A DNA stretch of 64,000 nucleotides from Devosia sp. Leaf420 (GCF_001425445.1 NZ_LMQU01000013.1:186001-250000); one strand, 5' to 3'. Counted from the stretch's first letter, positions 42,939 through 51,717 are shown. A program made the numbers and translations. The notes: generated by a model not told the origin, from the letters alone.

Positions 42939-45900
42939 GTGAATAAGACCATCAATTCGGGTTGGCTGAGGCCGCGTCATCTTCTGGCAGCGGCATATCT
43001 GTCGGTCAGCCTCCTCACGGTTTCCGTTGCCATGGGGCAGGATCAGGCCCAATTCTTTGCGACGCAGGAAGAAGGTTACGGCCGGCTCGTAATCAGCTTT
43101 CCCGATCGCGACACCATGCCGGCCTATTCGATGCGCATGACCAATGGTGTTCTCGCGCTCGAGTTCAGCGAGCCCATCAACGTCTCTCTGCCCGACGTCG
43201 CCTCGATTCTCCCCGATTATCTCTCGGTTGCGCGCCTCGATCCCTCGGGCAAAGGGCTACGCATTGGCCTCCGCACGACGCTCAATTTCAACCGCACCGA
43301 AGCGGGCACCAAACTTTTCATCGATCTGCTGCCCTCCAACTGGCAGGGCTCGCCGCCACCGCTCCCCGATGACGTCATCGCCGAGATGACCCAGCGCGCC
43401 GAGCGCCTGGCGCTCCGCGCCGACCAGCAGCGCAAGGCCAATGTCGTTGCCGAGCAGAACCCCAAGGGCACGCTGCGAATCGGCCGCAATCCGACCTTCA
43501 TGCGCCTGCAGTTCGATTGGACCATTCCGACCCAGGCCAAGTTCGAGCAGGAAGGCGAGGTCGGCAATCTTGAATTCGAATGGCCGGTCGAGGTCGATCT
43601 GCGCGATCTGCTGTCCGATCTGCCGCCCGAAATCGTCACCGCCAAGAACACCGTCGATCTCGATGGCAGCGGGGTCAACCTCCGCTTTGCCAAAGGCATC
43701 ACGCCGCGATTCTATTCGACCGGGCCCAACCAATATGTCCTCGATATCGACGTTGAGGGTCAGGGCCTGCCGGAATTTTCGGCCGAGGCGCTTGCCGCCG
43801 AAGTGCCACATGATACCGCTGATGCTGGCGCCGAGGCCGGGCAGGGCGCCTCCACTGGGCAAGACCTCACCGTTGTGCCGCCCAGCGAAATTACGCCCTT
43901 CGTCACCAATATCGGCAGCACCGTCCGCGTCGTCTTTCCGTTCACGCAGGAAACGCCCGCTGCCATTTTCCGGCGCGGCGATTCTGTCTGGCTGATGTTC
44001 GATACGAGCAGCACCATCCAGATCCCCAGCGATCTCGAAGAGCTCTCCGACATTTCCGACGAGTTCGTCGTCTCGATGGCGGACAATGCCCAGATCGTTC
44101 GTCTCGACCTGTCCAAGGATCGGCTCGCGACCATGGGGTCCGAGGGTCAGTCCTGGGTGCTCTCGCTGGGCGATGTCATGATGGCGCCGACCGAACCGAT
44201 GGAATTGACCCGTCGCCGCGACATGCGCGGCGATTTCGAGATGACCGCTAATCTCGTTCGCCCAGGCCGTGTCCACCAGTTTCAGGATCCGCTCGTTGGC
44301 GACACGCTCGACGTGGTCACCATCTATCCACCGGCGCGCGGCATCACGCGCTCGCTCGATTATGTCGACTTCACCGCCATGACGAGTGTCCACGGCCTCG
44401 TCATTCGCCCCAAGGCCGACGATCTCTCGATTTCGCTCGAAAATGCCCTTGCCGTCATCGGCACTAATGAAGGGCTCGAAGTTTCCTCGACCGACAGCCT
44501 CCGTCACGGCGTCGCCGCCACCGTGCCAACCGATCGCCCCGGCTATGTTGATTATGAGCCCCTGGTGCAGTCGGACGCGGGAGTCTTCGGCAAGCAGCGC
44601 GACGAGCTGGAAGCCGCCGCCGCCGCCAGCGATGGCCGCGCGCGCGATGCGGCGCGCGTCGATCTCGCGGAGTTCTACGTCGCCAATGGCTTTGCCATGG
44701 AGGCCCTCGGTGTGCTCCGCGTTACCGAAGGCAATCTGCGCAATGATGAATTGCTGGCCAAGCTGAAGATGAGCATGGCCGCCGCCAACATCATGGCTGG
44801 CCGTCCCCAGGATGCGCTGACGCAGCTCAACACGCCCGACTATGATCAGGACATCGATGGCATGTTCTGGCGCGCCATCGCCCGCTCGCATGCCGGCGAC
44901 TATGCCGGAGCGCGCGCCGATGCCACCCAGGCCTATTCAATCATCGATTCCTATCCCGGCTGGGCGCGCGAGACCTTCCTTCTCGCCGCCACCCGCGCCG
45001 CCATCGAAGAGCATTATGCCGACCAGGCCCAGCAGATGATCGGCGACGTCCGCTTCTCCGATCTCGGCAATGACCAGGTGGCCGATTTCAATCTCCTCAC
45101 CGGCCGCATCGCCGAAGAGCGCGGCGAACTCAACAACGCTATCGATATCTACGGCCAGGTCATCGCCATGGAAGTGCGCGAGCCGCGCGCCGAGGCTGTC
45201 TACCGCACGCTCAAAATCCTCGACCAGCAGAAGCGTCTCGACATCGTCAAGGGCGCCCAGACGCTCTCTGCCGAAGCGCTGCTCTGGCGCGGCGATGCGC
45301 TTGAGGCCTCGATGCAAGGCATGCTGGCCGATCTCTATTTCCGCTCCGGCGAATATCGTCAGGGTTTTGAATCGGTGATGGCCGCTGTGGCGAGCGATCC
45401 CGATAGCCGTGACGTGCAGGCGCTCAGCGACAATGCGCAAAAGACTTTCAACGAGCTTTTCCTCAATGGCCTCGCCGATTCCATCGGCCCGGTCGAAGCG
45501 CTCAGCATCTATTACGACTTCCGCCAGTTGACCCCGCCGGGCACGCGCGGCGATGAGATGATCCGCAATCTCGCCCGTCGCCTCGTCCGCGTTGATCTGC
45601 TGCCGCAGGCGGCAGAGCTGCTTAAGTATCAGCTCGACAATCGTCTGCGCGGCGTGGCCCGCACGCAGGTCGCTTCCGATCTGGCGGTCATTTATCTCGC
45701 CGATCAGCAGCCTGCCGAGGCGATGCGTGTCCTCAACGACACGCGGCTGCCCGATCTGCCAGACGGGCTCGGTCGTCAGCGCCGCATTCTCGAAGCCCGC
45801 GCGCTCCTCGATGGCGGCCGCGATCAGCTCGCGCTCGACATGATCCGCGAATTGACCGGCAAGGATGTCGACCTCATGCGCATCGACGCGCATTGGAAGG

Positions 45901-46283
45901 CCAAGCGTTATGGTCAGGCCGGCCAACTCATCGAAGGCCTCTATCCGGCAACGCCGGGCGTACCCCTCAGCAAGTCCGCCCGCATGGCCGTTCTACAGGC
46001 CGCAGTCGGCTACGTCATGAGCAATGATTCGAGCGGCATTGCCCGCCTCAGGTCGAAATATTCCGACGCCATGGTCAGCTCGCCCGAATGGCCGATGTTC
46101 GACTATGTCACCGGCCCAATCGAAGCCACCAGCAACCAGTTCCGCCAAGTCGCCACCGAAATCGCCTCCGTCAACGGGCTCGAAACCTTCCTCTCGGCCT
46201 ATCGCGAAGTCTACGGCAGCGAAGGCGCGCTGACTCCGGAGTCGGCGGCGCAGCCGGATGGTGCGGTAGCGACGCTGAAGTAG
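42939..46283 (+). CDS. Large periplasmic beta-domain/TPR protein linked to motility genes
   Basis: 1114 residues from a GTG preceded by GGAAG. A signal peptide (HLLAAAYLSVSLLTVSVAMG) precedes two distinct halves. Residues ~40-540 are beta-rich, with about four similar AMIN-like segments: GRLVISFPDRDTMPAYSM.., FMRLQFDWTIPTQAKFEQ.., STVRVVFPFTQETPAAIF.. and TSVHGLVIRPKADDLSISLE. Residues ~560-1090 are helical TPR-like repeats (DAARVDLAEFYVANGFAMEA; AEERGELNNAIDIYGQVIAM; VASDLAVIYLADQQPAEAMR). It is probably a periplasmic scaffold. Position after motE and a CtrA-like box suggest a stator-related or cell-envelope role; the exact function is unknown. Confidence 0.75.
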   Translation: MNKTINSGWLRPRHLLAAAYLSVSLLTVSVAMGQDQAQFFATQEEGYGRLVISFPDRDTMPAYSMRMTNGVLALEFSEPINVSLPDVASILPDYLSVARLDPSGKGLRIGLRTTLNFNRTEAGTKLFIDLLPSNWQGSPPPLPDDVIAEMTQRAERLALRADQQRKANVVAEQNPKGTLRIGRNPTFMRLQFDWTIPTQAKFEQEGEVGNLEFEWPVEVDLRDLLSDLPPEIVTAKNTVDLDGSGVNLRFAKGITPRFYSTGPNQYVLDIDVEGQGLPEFSAEALAAEVPHDTADAGAEAGQGASTGQDLTVVPPSEITPFVTNIGSTVRVVFPFTQETPAAIFRRGDSVWLMFDTSSTIQIPSDLEELSDISDEFVVSMADNAQIVRLDLSKDRLATMGSEGQSWVLSLGDVMMAPTEPMELTRRRDMRGDFEMTANLVRPGRVHQFQDPLVGDTLDVVTIYPPARGITRSLDYVDFTAMTSVHGLVIRPKADDLSISLENALAVIGTNEGLEVSSTDSLRHGVAATVPTDRPGYVDYEPLVQSDAGVFGKQRDELEAAAAASDGRARDAARVDLAEFYVANGFAMEALGVLRVTEGNLRNDELLAKLKMSMAAANIMAGRPQDALTQLNTPDYDQDIDGMFWRAIARSHAGDYAGARADATQAYSIIDSYPGWARETFLLAATRAAIEEHYADQAQQMIGDVRFSDLGNDQVADFNLLTGRIAEERGELNNAIDIYGQVIAMEVREPRAEAVYRTLKILDQQKRLDIVKGAQTLSAEALLWRGDALEASMQGMLADLYFRSGEYRQGFESVMAAVASDPDSRDVQALSDNAQKTFNELFLNGLADSIGPVEALSIYYDFRQLTPPGTRGDEMIRNLARRLVRVDLLPQAAELLKYQLDNRLRGVARTQVASDLAVIYLADQQPAEAMRVLNDTRLPDLPDGLGRQRRILEARALLDGGRDQLALDMIRELTGKDVDLMRIDAHWKAKRYGQAGQLIEGLYPATPGVPLSKSARMAVLQAAVGYVMSNDSSGIARLRSKYSDAMVSSPEWPMFDYVTGPIEATSNQFRQVATEIASVNGLETFLSAYREVYGSEGALTPESAAQPDGAVATLK

Positions 46284-46451
46284 GAGAGGCCATCGCTGGA
46301 AATTGTTGGCGAGATAAAGATGTCGCCAAAAGTCACGTGAGTGACGGGTAGCTATTCATAGAGGCCGTTTTCGACCCCGTTCAAGAAATGGATTAGCTCC
46401 TGAAAGCGGATACACCCGCCTCAGGCCGTTAGGAAAAAGTCGATCCATCGC

Positions 46452-46820
46452 TCAGAACTGCAGGATCAATATAGCTATCGCCACAGCAACGACAATCGCC
46501 ATGATCAAGATATGGATGTGCACCCTACGCTCCTGCGCTGATCCAGATCGGGCCAGAACCTTCAGCCGGTGCGCACGGAGGCCACGGTCGAGATTTTCGG
46601 GCTCGTAAAGGCTTGTGCAAACCGGAGTGAAGTCCGGCTGCATGTGCCAAACGAGCGCCCGAAGATTGGCCGGTGAGCCAACTGGTATAAGCTGGCATCC
46701 GACTACACGCTCGCCCGCCGCTACCGGAGAGGATGCCTCGATTAGCACACTCTCCGGGACCGGCTCTCTACGGCCAGGCAGCACACGCTGCACGCCGTAG
46801 AGCTTCTTTTCCTGCCTCAT
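46452..46820 (-). CDS. Small C-tail membrane protein coupled to nhaA, unknown function
   Basis: 122 residues. The bulk is hydrophilic (PGRREPVPESVLIEASSPVA; SPANLRALVWHMQPDFTPVC) and the last 20 residues form a single membrane segment (IHILIMAIVVAVAIAILILQ), so the protein looks tail-anchored. The start codon overlaps the nhaA stop (ATGA), so translation follows that of the antiporter. I recognise no family. No terminator-like hairpin is obvious in the 168-base gap to the TPR gene stop. Confidence 0.6.
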   Translation of the reverse strand: MRQEKKLYGVQRVLPGRREPVPESVLIEASSPVAAGERVVGCQLIPVGSPANLRALVWHMQPDFTPVCTSLYEPENLDRGLRAHRLKVLARSGSAQERRVHIHILIMAIVVAVAIAILILQF

Positions 46821-48016
46821 CAGACTGGTTTTGCCTTCTGCTCGGGCGCGCGCGCTTGAGACGTGCCGAGCACGAGCGCGCCGAGCAAGGCTGAGATTAG
46901 AGATCCCAAGAGAACGCCGAGTTTGACCTCGTCCTGCAGCAGCGTTGAGTCAGGGAAGGCAAGCAAGCCAATAAAGAGGCTCATGGTGAAGCCAATGCCG
47001 CAAAGAAGGGACACCCCATAGACCTGCCGCCATGTTGCATACATCGGCAATTCGGCCCAGCCGGCACGAATGACGAGTGCGGCCGCCGCAAAGACCCCGA
47101 CCTGCTTGCCGATGACGAGGCCCGCCGCAACACCGAGCGGCACTGGATCGGCAAGTTGGCCGATCGACATACCCGCGAAAGACACGCCGGCATTGGCAAA
47201 ACCGAAGATCGGCAGGATCAGGAAGGTCACCCAGGGTTGCAGGCCGTGCTCAAGCTTATGCAGCGGGGAATTCATGTCGTCAGGACGCGTAGGGCTCGGG
47301 CGTAGCGGGATCGTCAGCGCGAGAACGACGCCAGCAAGCGTAGCGTGGATGCCTGATTGCAGGACGAAGAACCAGAGCACCGCGCCGAGCAGCAAATAGG
47401 GCCACAGCACACGCACCCCAGTCCGGTTCATGGCAACGAGCGCAACGATGAGACCAGCAGCGAGGCCAAGGTTCATCATATCAATTGAGGTCGTATAGAA
47501 GAGCGCAATGATGATGACAGCGCCAAGGTCATCGATGATGGCGAGAGCGGTCAGGAACACTTTTAGCGTTGTGGGCACGCGCGATCCCAAAAGCGACAGT
47601 ACGCCAAGCGCGAAGGCAATGTCCGTCGCGGCCGGGATGGCCCAGCCGTTGGGGTGACCTGTTGGTCCCATATTGAACGCCAGATAAATCAGCGCAGGCC
47701 CCACCATACCGCCTATGGCGGCAGAGCCGGGCAGAACGCGCCTCGGCCATGTCGAAAGCTGCCCATCGATGACCTCCCGCTTGATCTCGAGACCGACCAA
47801 CAGAAAGAACAGCGCCATCAAGCCGTCATTGATCCAATGATGCACCGAGAGGCCGCCGACATAGGCGTGAAGCCCATCGAAGTAAGCGGCGGCGAGCGGC
47901 GAATTGGCGACCAGGATGGCGAGCGCCGCGGCAACCATGAGAATGATACCGCCCGAAGAGGCGTTGTCGAGAAAGGCGCGGAGAAGAGAAACGGGACGCG
48001 TGGGCGCAGCAGACAT
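46820..48016 (-). CDS. nhaA: Na+/H+ antiporter NhaA
   Basis: 398 residues with 11-12 membrane helices. It matches Nha[19 protein letters not shown] carries the pH/ion-site Asp equivalent to E. coli Asp133, and [18 protein letters not shown] the Asp163-Asp164 pair that binds Na+ or Li+. Also [20 protein letters not shown] and [19 protein letters not shown]. It exports Na+ (and Li+) in exchange for protons. AAGGAG lies 10-15 bases before the ATG. The leader contains a folded RNA candidate at 48055-48112. Confidence 0.96.
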   Translation of the reverse strand: MSAAPTRPVSLLRAFLDNASSGGIILMVAAALAILVANSPLAAAYFDGLHAYVGGLSVHHWINDGLMALFFLLVGLEIKREVIDGQLSTWPRRVLPGSAAIGGMVGPALIYLAFNMGPTGHPNGWAIPAATDIAFALGVLSLLGSRVPTTLKVFLTALAIIDDLGAVIIIALFYTTSIDMMNLGLAAGLIVALVAMNRTGVRVLWPYLLLGAVLWFFVLQSGIHATLAGVVLALTIPLRPSPTRPDDMNSPLHKLEHGLQPWVTFLILPIFGFANAGVSFAGMSIGQLADPVPLGVAAGLVIGKQVGVFAAAALVIRAGWAELPMYATWRQVYGVSLLCGIGFTMSLFIGLLAFPDSTLLQDEVKLGVLLGSLISALLGALVLGTSQARAPEQKAKPV

Positions 48017-48054
48017 TGTCGCCAGCTCCTTAAGACACGGATGTTCGGAAAAGT

Positions 48055-48112
48055 GGTTTAGGCCCGACGCGACAAAGCGCGTGGCAGCTCAACAGCCGCC
48101 GCTGGGTAAACC
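48055..48112 (-). ncRNA. Structured leader RNA of nhaA, candidate cation (nhaA-I/Li+-type) riboswitch
   Basis: Minus-strand three-way junction. P1 is GGTTTA-CCC pairing with GGG-CC-TAAACC (2-base bulge). P2 is GGCGGCT-GTTG-AGCTGCC (7 bp, one G-U). P3 is ACGCG-CTTTGT-CGCGT (5 bp). It ends 39 bases before the nhaA start codon. The CCAGC straddling P1 and the junction could instead pair with GCTGG beside the AAGGAG ribosome site, a possible on/off switch. nhaA-I motif RNAs, reported as Li+-sensing, precede nhaA in alphaproteobacteria; I could not compare with that consensus directly. Confidence 0.5.
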
Positions 48113-48402
48113 AGAAATGCAATGAAGATGGAGTGGCTTTGTTCAGCCAAGCACAAGTGGGCCATGGGTCTCTTTCGAGATTCTGTTCCGCTGGCGGCCC
48201 GACCAGCGCAATCCTGCCCCATGAGGGCACCCGAGGAAGGTCTAGCGACCTGTGTCGGAAAGTTCAAGCAATGTTGGGATGCGGTTAGCGACCATGAAGC
48301 GTGCCAAATCTCTTCCCGCACCAATGTTGGCTTATGATGAATGTGAGTTTAAAGCCGCCAACCTTCGTCCCAACCCTCGTCTGCCGTTTAGCCCAACACC
48401 AC
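48113..48402. other. Intergenic region upstream of the nhaA leader
   Basis: Part of a 386-base gap between nhaA and fliP (both minus strand). Apart from the leader RNA I see no gene, repeat or clear terminator here. It should hold the nhaA promoter, which I cannot place with confidence. Short open frames in it lack coding character. Confidence 0.5.
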
Positions 48403-49197
48403 CTAACTCACAAAACTTCGCACCAGCGATCCGACGACCAGATACCAGCCGTCCACGAGCACGAAGAAGATCAGCTTGAAGGGCAGGGAGATCACGACGG
48501 GCGGCAGCATCATCATACCCATGCTCATCAGCACCGACGCGACGACCATGTCGATGATGACGAAGGGCAGGAACAGCAGGAAGCCGATTTCGAAGGCGCG
48601 CCGCAGTTCTGAAATCAGGAAAGCCGGGATCAGCAATTGCAGCGGAATGGCTTCCGCTTCATCGGGGATTTCCGCATCCGTCAGATCGTAGAACAGCGAC
48701 AGGTCCTGATCCCGGACATTGGCGCGCATGAAGGCATGGAGCGGCGCCACGGTCGGCTCGAAGGCTTCGGTGATCTCGATCTGCCCGGCCAAGAGCGGCG
48801 CGATGCCGTTGTCATAGCTCTGCTGCAGCGTCGGCTGCATGATGAAGAAGGTGAGGAACAGCGCCAGCGAGATCATTACCGAGTTCGGCGGCGCCGTCTG
48901 GAGACCGATGGCCGTGCGGAGCAGGGACAGCACGACGACGATACGGGTAAAACTCGTCACCATCACGAGGATGGATGGCGCGAGTGACAGGATGGTCAGA
49001 AGGCCGATGAACTGGATGGCGCGCTCGGCGATCGCAGTGTCGTCGCCGAAGCCGATGGAGATGTCCTGCGCCTGGGCGATGCCTGTTGCCAGAAGTGTCA
49101 GCCCGGCAGCAAGCGCCAGGCCGATAAAGGCCGTTTTCTTGAGGCGCCTGCGCGGGGCGCTAGTTTCTGTTGCTCTCGCCCTGCGCTTCGTGATCAC
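48403..49197 (-). CDS. fliP: Flagellar type III export protein FliP
   Basis: 264 residues with a cleavable-type signal (FIGLALAAGLTLLATGIAQA) and four membrane helices. Family motifs are SLAPSILVMVTSFTRIVVVL, RTAIGLQTAPPNSVMISLAL and IPAFLISELRRAFEIGFLLF, then ASVLMSMGMMMLPPVVISLP. It forms the core of the export gate with FliQ and FliR. The 5' end overlaps the fliO gene by 38 bases in another frame. Confidence 0.95.
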   Translation of the reverse strand: MITKRRARATETSAPRRRLKKTAFIGLALAAGLTLLATGIAQAQDISIGFGDDTAIAERAIQFIGLLTILSLAPSILVMVTSFTRIVVVLSLLRTAIGLQTAPPNSVMISLALFLTFFIMQPTLQQSYDNGIAPLLAGQIEITEAFEPTVAPLHAFMRANVRDQDLSLFYDLTDAEIPDEAEAIPLQLLIPAFLISELRRAFEIGFLLFLPFVIIDMVVASVLMSMGMMMLPPVVISLPFKLIFFVLVDGWYLVVGSLVRSFVS

Positions 49198-49816
49198 GCG
49201 TTATGCTTTCGTTAACCGGCTCGTCTTCGCCTTCTTTAGCTGAGTCGGCCGCGTTTACGGGCGAAATGTCCGCTTTATACCCCGGCGGCAAAGTGTCCTG
49301 CGTCGTTACCGGGCGCAGCAGGCCCGTGTGGCGCAGCGATTTGCCCGGCGCATGCTCGCGCACCTTGTTGGCTTCACGGGCGCGATCTGCGGCGGCGCCG
49401 GGGCCCGCGGCTACAGTCGCAGCCGGCACAATCGTCGGCTTTATATCGGTCTTGCGCCCTTCACTGGCTGGGCGGCGACCAACCATGGGTACAGGGCGGC
49501 GCGAGGTTTGCGCGGCGGGCGGCTCCGGAGGCGTGATCCCCGATTCCACGACGAGGTCCTGGCTGCCGCCGGTCAGGATCAGGTGTTCGACATTGTCGCG
49601 CCGCACGATCAGCAATTGCCGCTTCTGATCGACCACCAGAGTGTCGATGATCGCGAGGCGCCGATTGCGTCCGCGCACGCCGTTGCTCGACACGTTGAAG
49701 ACCAGTTTGAGCAGCCATACACCGAAGATGATGAGGACGATTACGGCCCCGAGGGCGAAGAAAGCGGTCAGGTATGTACTGCCGCTACCGCCGAAAAGGC
49801 TGGTGATGAACTGCAC
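49160..49816 (-). CDS. fliO: Flagellar biosynthesis protein FliO
   Basis: 218 residues. One N-terminal membrane helix (AFFALGAVIVLIIFGVWLLK) is followed by the FliO domain (RRLAIIDTLVVDQKRQLLIV, VEHLILTGGSQDLVVESGI). A Pro/Ala/charged C-terminal tail of about 110 residues is likely disordered. FliO helps FliP assemble. The gene is first in a two-gene minus-strand operon facing flgB. The long tail accounts for the overlap with fliP. Confidence 0.85.
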   Translation of the reverse strand: MQFITSLFGGSGSTYLTAFFALGAVIVLIIFGVWLLKLVFNVSSNGVRGRNRRLAIIDTLVVDQKRQLLIVRRDNVEHLILTGGSQDLVVESGITPPEPPAAQTSRRPVPMVGRRPASEGRKTDIKPTIVPAATVAAGPGAAADRAREANKVREHAPGKSLRHTGLLRPVTTQDTLPPGYKADISPVNAADSAKEGEDEPVNESITRDHEAQGESNRN

Positions 49817-49926
49817 TGATTCTAACTCCTAAAGTGGCCGCCGTGATTCTGACGGGCATTTTCTGCCCAGTCAAACCAGGCAATCGTGCAGATTGCGAGG
49901 CAATTTGGGACAGCATGCGTGCTCAA

Positions 49927-49942
49927 TTAACTCTTCTTTAAC
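49927..49942 (+). promoter_or_regulatory. CtrA box of the flgB operon
   Basis: TTAA-CTCTTCT-TTAAC, an exact match to TTAA-N7-TTAAC, 52 bases before the flgB start. Early basal-body operons are CtrA targets in Caulobacter. It might also affect the divergent fliO promoter. Confidence 0.82.
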
Positions 49943-49993
49943 CACAAATGGGCAGGATTTTCCTATCTAGCCTGGACTCAAGGAGCGCTGGCG

Positions 49994-50401
49994 ATGGGAT
50001 TGTTGGATATGCCGGTCTTCGCGGCGCTGACGGACAAGATGCGCTGGCATCAGGCCCGGCAGGGATTGCTCGCCGAAAACGTCGCCAACGCCGATAACCC
50101 CGGCTTCAAGGGTCGCGACCTCAAGCAATACAACTTCGAGGATCGGTTCAAGGTCGCACAGGCGCCGACGGTGGCGACTGCAGCGACCCAGCCTATGCAC
50201 TTTTCCACCAGCCTTGGCGGCGGTTCAAGCTTTGCCGATCAGCGCATGGTGAATTTCGAAGTCACGCCGCGCGGAAATGGCATCACGCTCGAAGACGAAA
50301 TGATGAAGGTCACGACCAATATGATGGATTATCAGGCCGCGACCTCCCTTTACCAGAAGTCGGTCAAGATCTTGAAGACCGCACTCGGCAAGACAGCATA
50401 A
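49994..50401 (+). CDS. flgB: Flagellar basal-body rod protein FlgB
   Basis: 135 residues. N-terminal ALTDKMRWHQARQGLLAENV with ANADNPGFKGRDL is the proximal-rod signature. The C terminus MMKVTTNMMDYQAATSLYQK then ILKTALGK matches FlgB. AAGGAGCGCTGGCG precedes the ATG. First gene of flgB-flgC-fliE-fliQ-fliR-flhB, 14 bases before flgC. Confidence 0.95.
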   Translation: MGLLDMPVFAALTDKMRWHQARQGLLAENVANADNPGFKGRDLKQYNFEDRFKVAQAPTVATAATQPMHFSTSLGGGSSFADQRMVNFEVTPRGNGITLEDEMMKVTTNMMDYQAATSLYQKSVKILKTALGKTA

Positions 50402-50415
50402 GGAGGGCGTGACCC

Positions 50416-50826
50416 ATGGACTTCAACACTTCGATCGGCATCGCCGCAACTGGCCTTCATGCCCAATCCGCCCGTATGCGCGTCATCGCTGAAAACATTG
50501 CCAATGCCGACTCGACGGCCTCGACCCCGGGCGGCCAGCCCTACCGTCGCCGCGTGCCGACGTTCGAAACGGTGATGAACCAGGAGCTTGGCGGTAAGGT
50601 CATCACCATGGGCAAGGTTGCCCTCGATCAAAGCGATTTCACGAGCCGTTACGAACCCGGCCATCCGGCCGCGGATGCCAGCGGCTACGTCCAGTATCCC
50701 AACGTCAATACGCTCATCGAGACGATGGACATGCGCGAGGCCCAGCGCAGTTACGAGGCCAATCTCAACGTGGTTACCATCTCTCGCCAGATGCTCGGGC
50801 AAACGCTCGACATCCTGCGCGGCTGA
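50416..50826 (+). CDS. flgC: Flagellar basal-body rod protein FlgC
   Basis: 136 residues, standard length. N-terminal TSIGIAATGLHAQSARMRVI with ENIANADST. The FlgC-type segment YVQYPNVNTLIETMDMREAQ and RSYEANLNVVTISRQMLGQT follow at the C terminus. AGGAGGGCG precedes the ATG. Confidence 0.96.
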   Translation: MDFNTSIGIAATGLHAQSARMRVIAENIANADSTASTPGGQPYRRRVPTFETVMNQELGGKVITMGKVALDQSDFTSRYEPGHPAADASGYVQYPNVNTLIETMDMREAQRSYEANLNVVTISRQMLGQTLDILRG

Positions 50827-50846
50827 CGTTCTAGGGGGCAAATATC

Positions 50847-51341
50847 ATGGCGTCGACACCATTCAACATCGCAGCCGCGGCCTATGGCAATGCCAGCCGC
50901 CTCGCGTCGCAAATCAGCCGTCCGGAAGTCGAAAGCACGATCGCCGGGATTTCCGGTGGTCCGAACTTCGCACAGATGCTGGCCCAGTCGGTCCAGGGCA
51001 TCGCCGAAACCGGCCGCGCCGCCGACCCGACTGCCGTCGCGTCGCTCAACGATGCCGCAAGCCGTCTTCTCTCCCAGGCGTCGCAGCCGGGCGCGCAGCT
51101 CGGCACCAATGCCGGCAAATCAGGCAATGAATTCGCCCAGATGCTGGCCCAGTCGGTGCAGGGTGTCGTCGATACCGGCCGCTCCTCGGACAAAATGGCC
51201 ATCGACATGGTCAACGGCAAAGCCAATGTCGTCGATATGGTCACCGCCATGTCCCAGACCGAGTTTGCCATCGACAGCATCGTGACCATTCGCGACCGCG
51301 TCATCCAGTCCTATGAATCGATCATGAGCATGCCGATCTAA
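50847..51341 (+). CDS. fliE: Hook-basal body complex protein FliE, with internal duplication
   Basis: 164 residues against the usual 100-115. The C-terminal half (NEFAQMLAQSVQGVVDTGRS, MAIDMVNGKANVVDMVTAMS, then IVTIRDRVIQSYESIMSMPI) is a complete FliE core. The sequence PNFAQMLAQSVQGIAETGRA near residue 39 repeats the start of that core (NEFAQML.., residue 94), indicating a partial duplication. FliE links the MS ring to the rod. Confidence 0.92.
   Translation: MASTPFNIAAAAYGNASRLASQISRPEVESTIAGISGGPNFAQMLAQSVQGIAETGRAADPTAVASLNDAASRLLSQASQPGAQLGTNAGKSGNEFAQMLAQSVQGVVDTGRSSDKMAIDMVNGKANVVDMVTAMSQTEFAIDSIVTIRDRVIQSYESIMSMPI
50961..51185 (+). repeat. Duplicated 60-base segment within fliE
   Basis: Copies at 50961-51020 and 51126-51185, 165 bases apart and in the same frame. 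The core CAGATGCTGGCCCAGTCGGT is identical in both. Confidence 0.88.
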
Positions 51342-51450
51342 GGCATGCTTTCGCTCTCGCAACTTTGAGGGCTGCCGCTGCATAGAATTCGCGGCGGATT
51401 CAGGAATCAGTTACCTATGGCTTCGCGATTCTGTTCGCGGAGCGACTAAA

Positions 51451-51717
51451 ATGACCGGCGCCGAAGTTCTCGACATTGCCAATCAGGGCATTTGGACGCT
51501 CGTCATCGTGTCCCTGCCCATGATGCTCGTCGGTCTCGTCGTGGGCGTCGTCATCGCGCTCTTTCAGGCGCTGACGCAGATCCAGGAACAGACCCTGGTC
51601 TTCGTGCCCAAGATCATCGCCATCTTCGTCACCATGCTGATCGCCCTGCCGTTCATGGGCGCGACCATGTCGGCTTATATGACGCGCGTGGTCGACATGA
51701 TCATCGTCGGCGGCTGA
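51451..51717 (+). CDS. fliQ: Flagellar type III export protein FliQ
   Basis: 88 residues with two membrane helices (LVIVSLPMMLVGLVVGVVIA; IIAIFVTMLIALPFMGATMS) and the family motif FQALTQIQEQTLVFVPKII. Part of the export gate. The 109-base gap from fliE shows no clear promoter. The stop overlaps the fliR start (TGATG). Confidence 0.95.
   Translation: MTGAEVLDIANQGIWTLVIVSLPMMLVGLVVGVVIALFQALTQIQEQTLVFVPKIIAIFVTMLIALPFMGATMSAYMTRVVDMIIVGG

Noticed and set aside
43257-44891. 544-residue open frame on the minus strand
   Set aside because: Antisense to the large periplasmic TPR gene; composition is that of a shadow frame and no motif is seen.
48122-48337. Small open frame upstream of the nhaA leader
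   Set aside because: 71 codons with no ribosome site, no recognisable motif, and opposite to the leader RNA; treated as chance.
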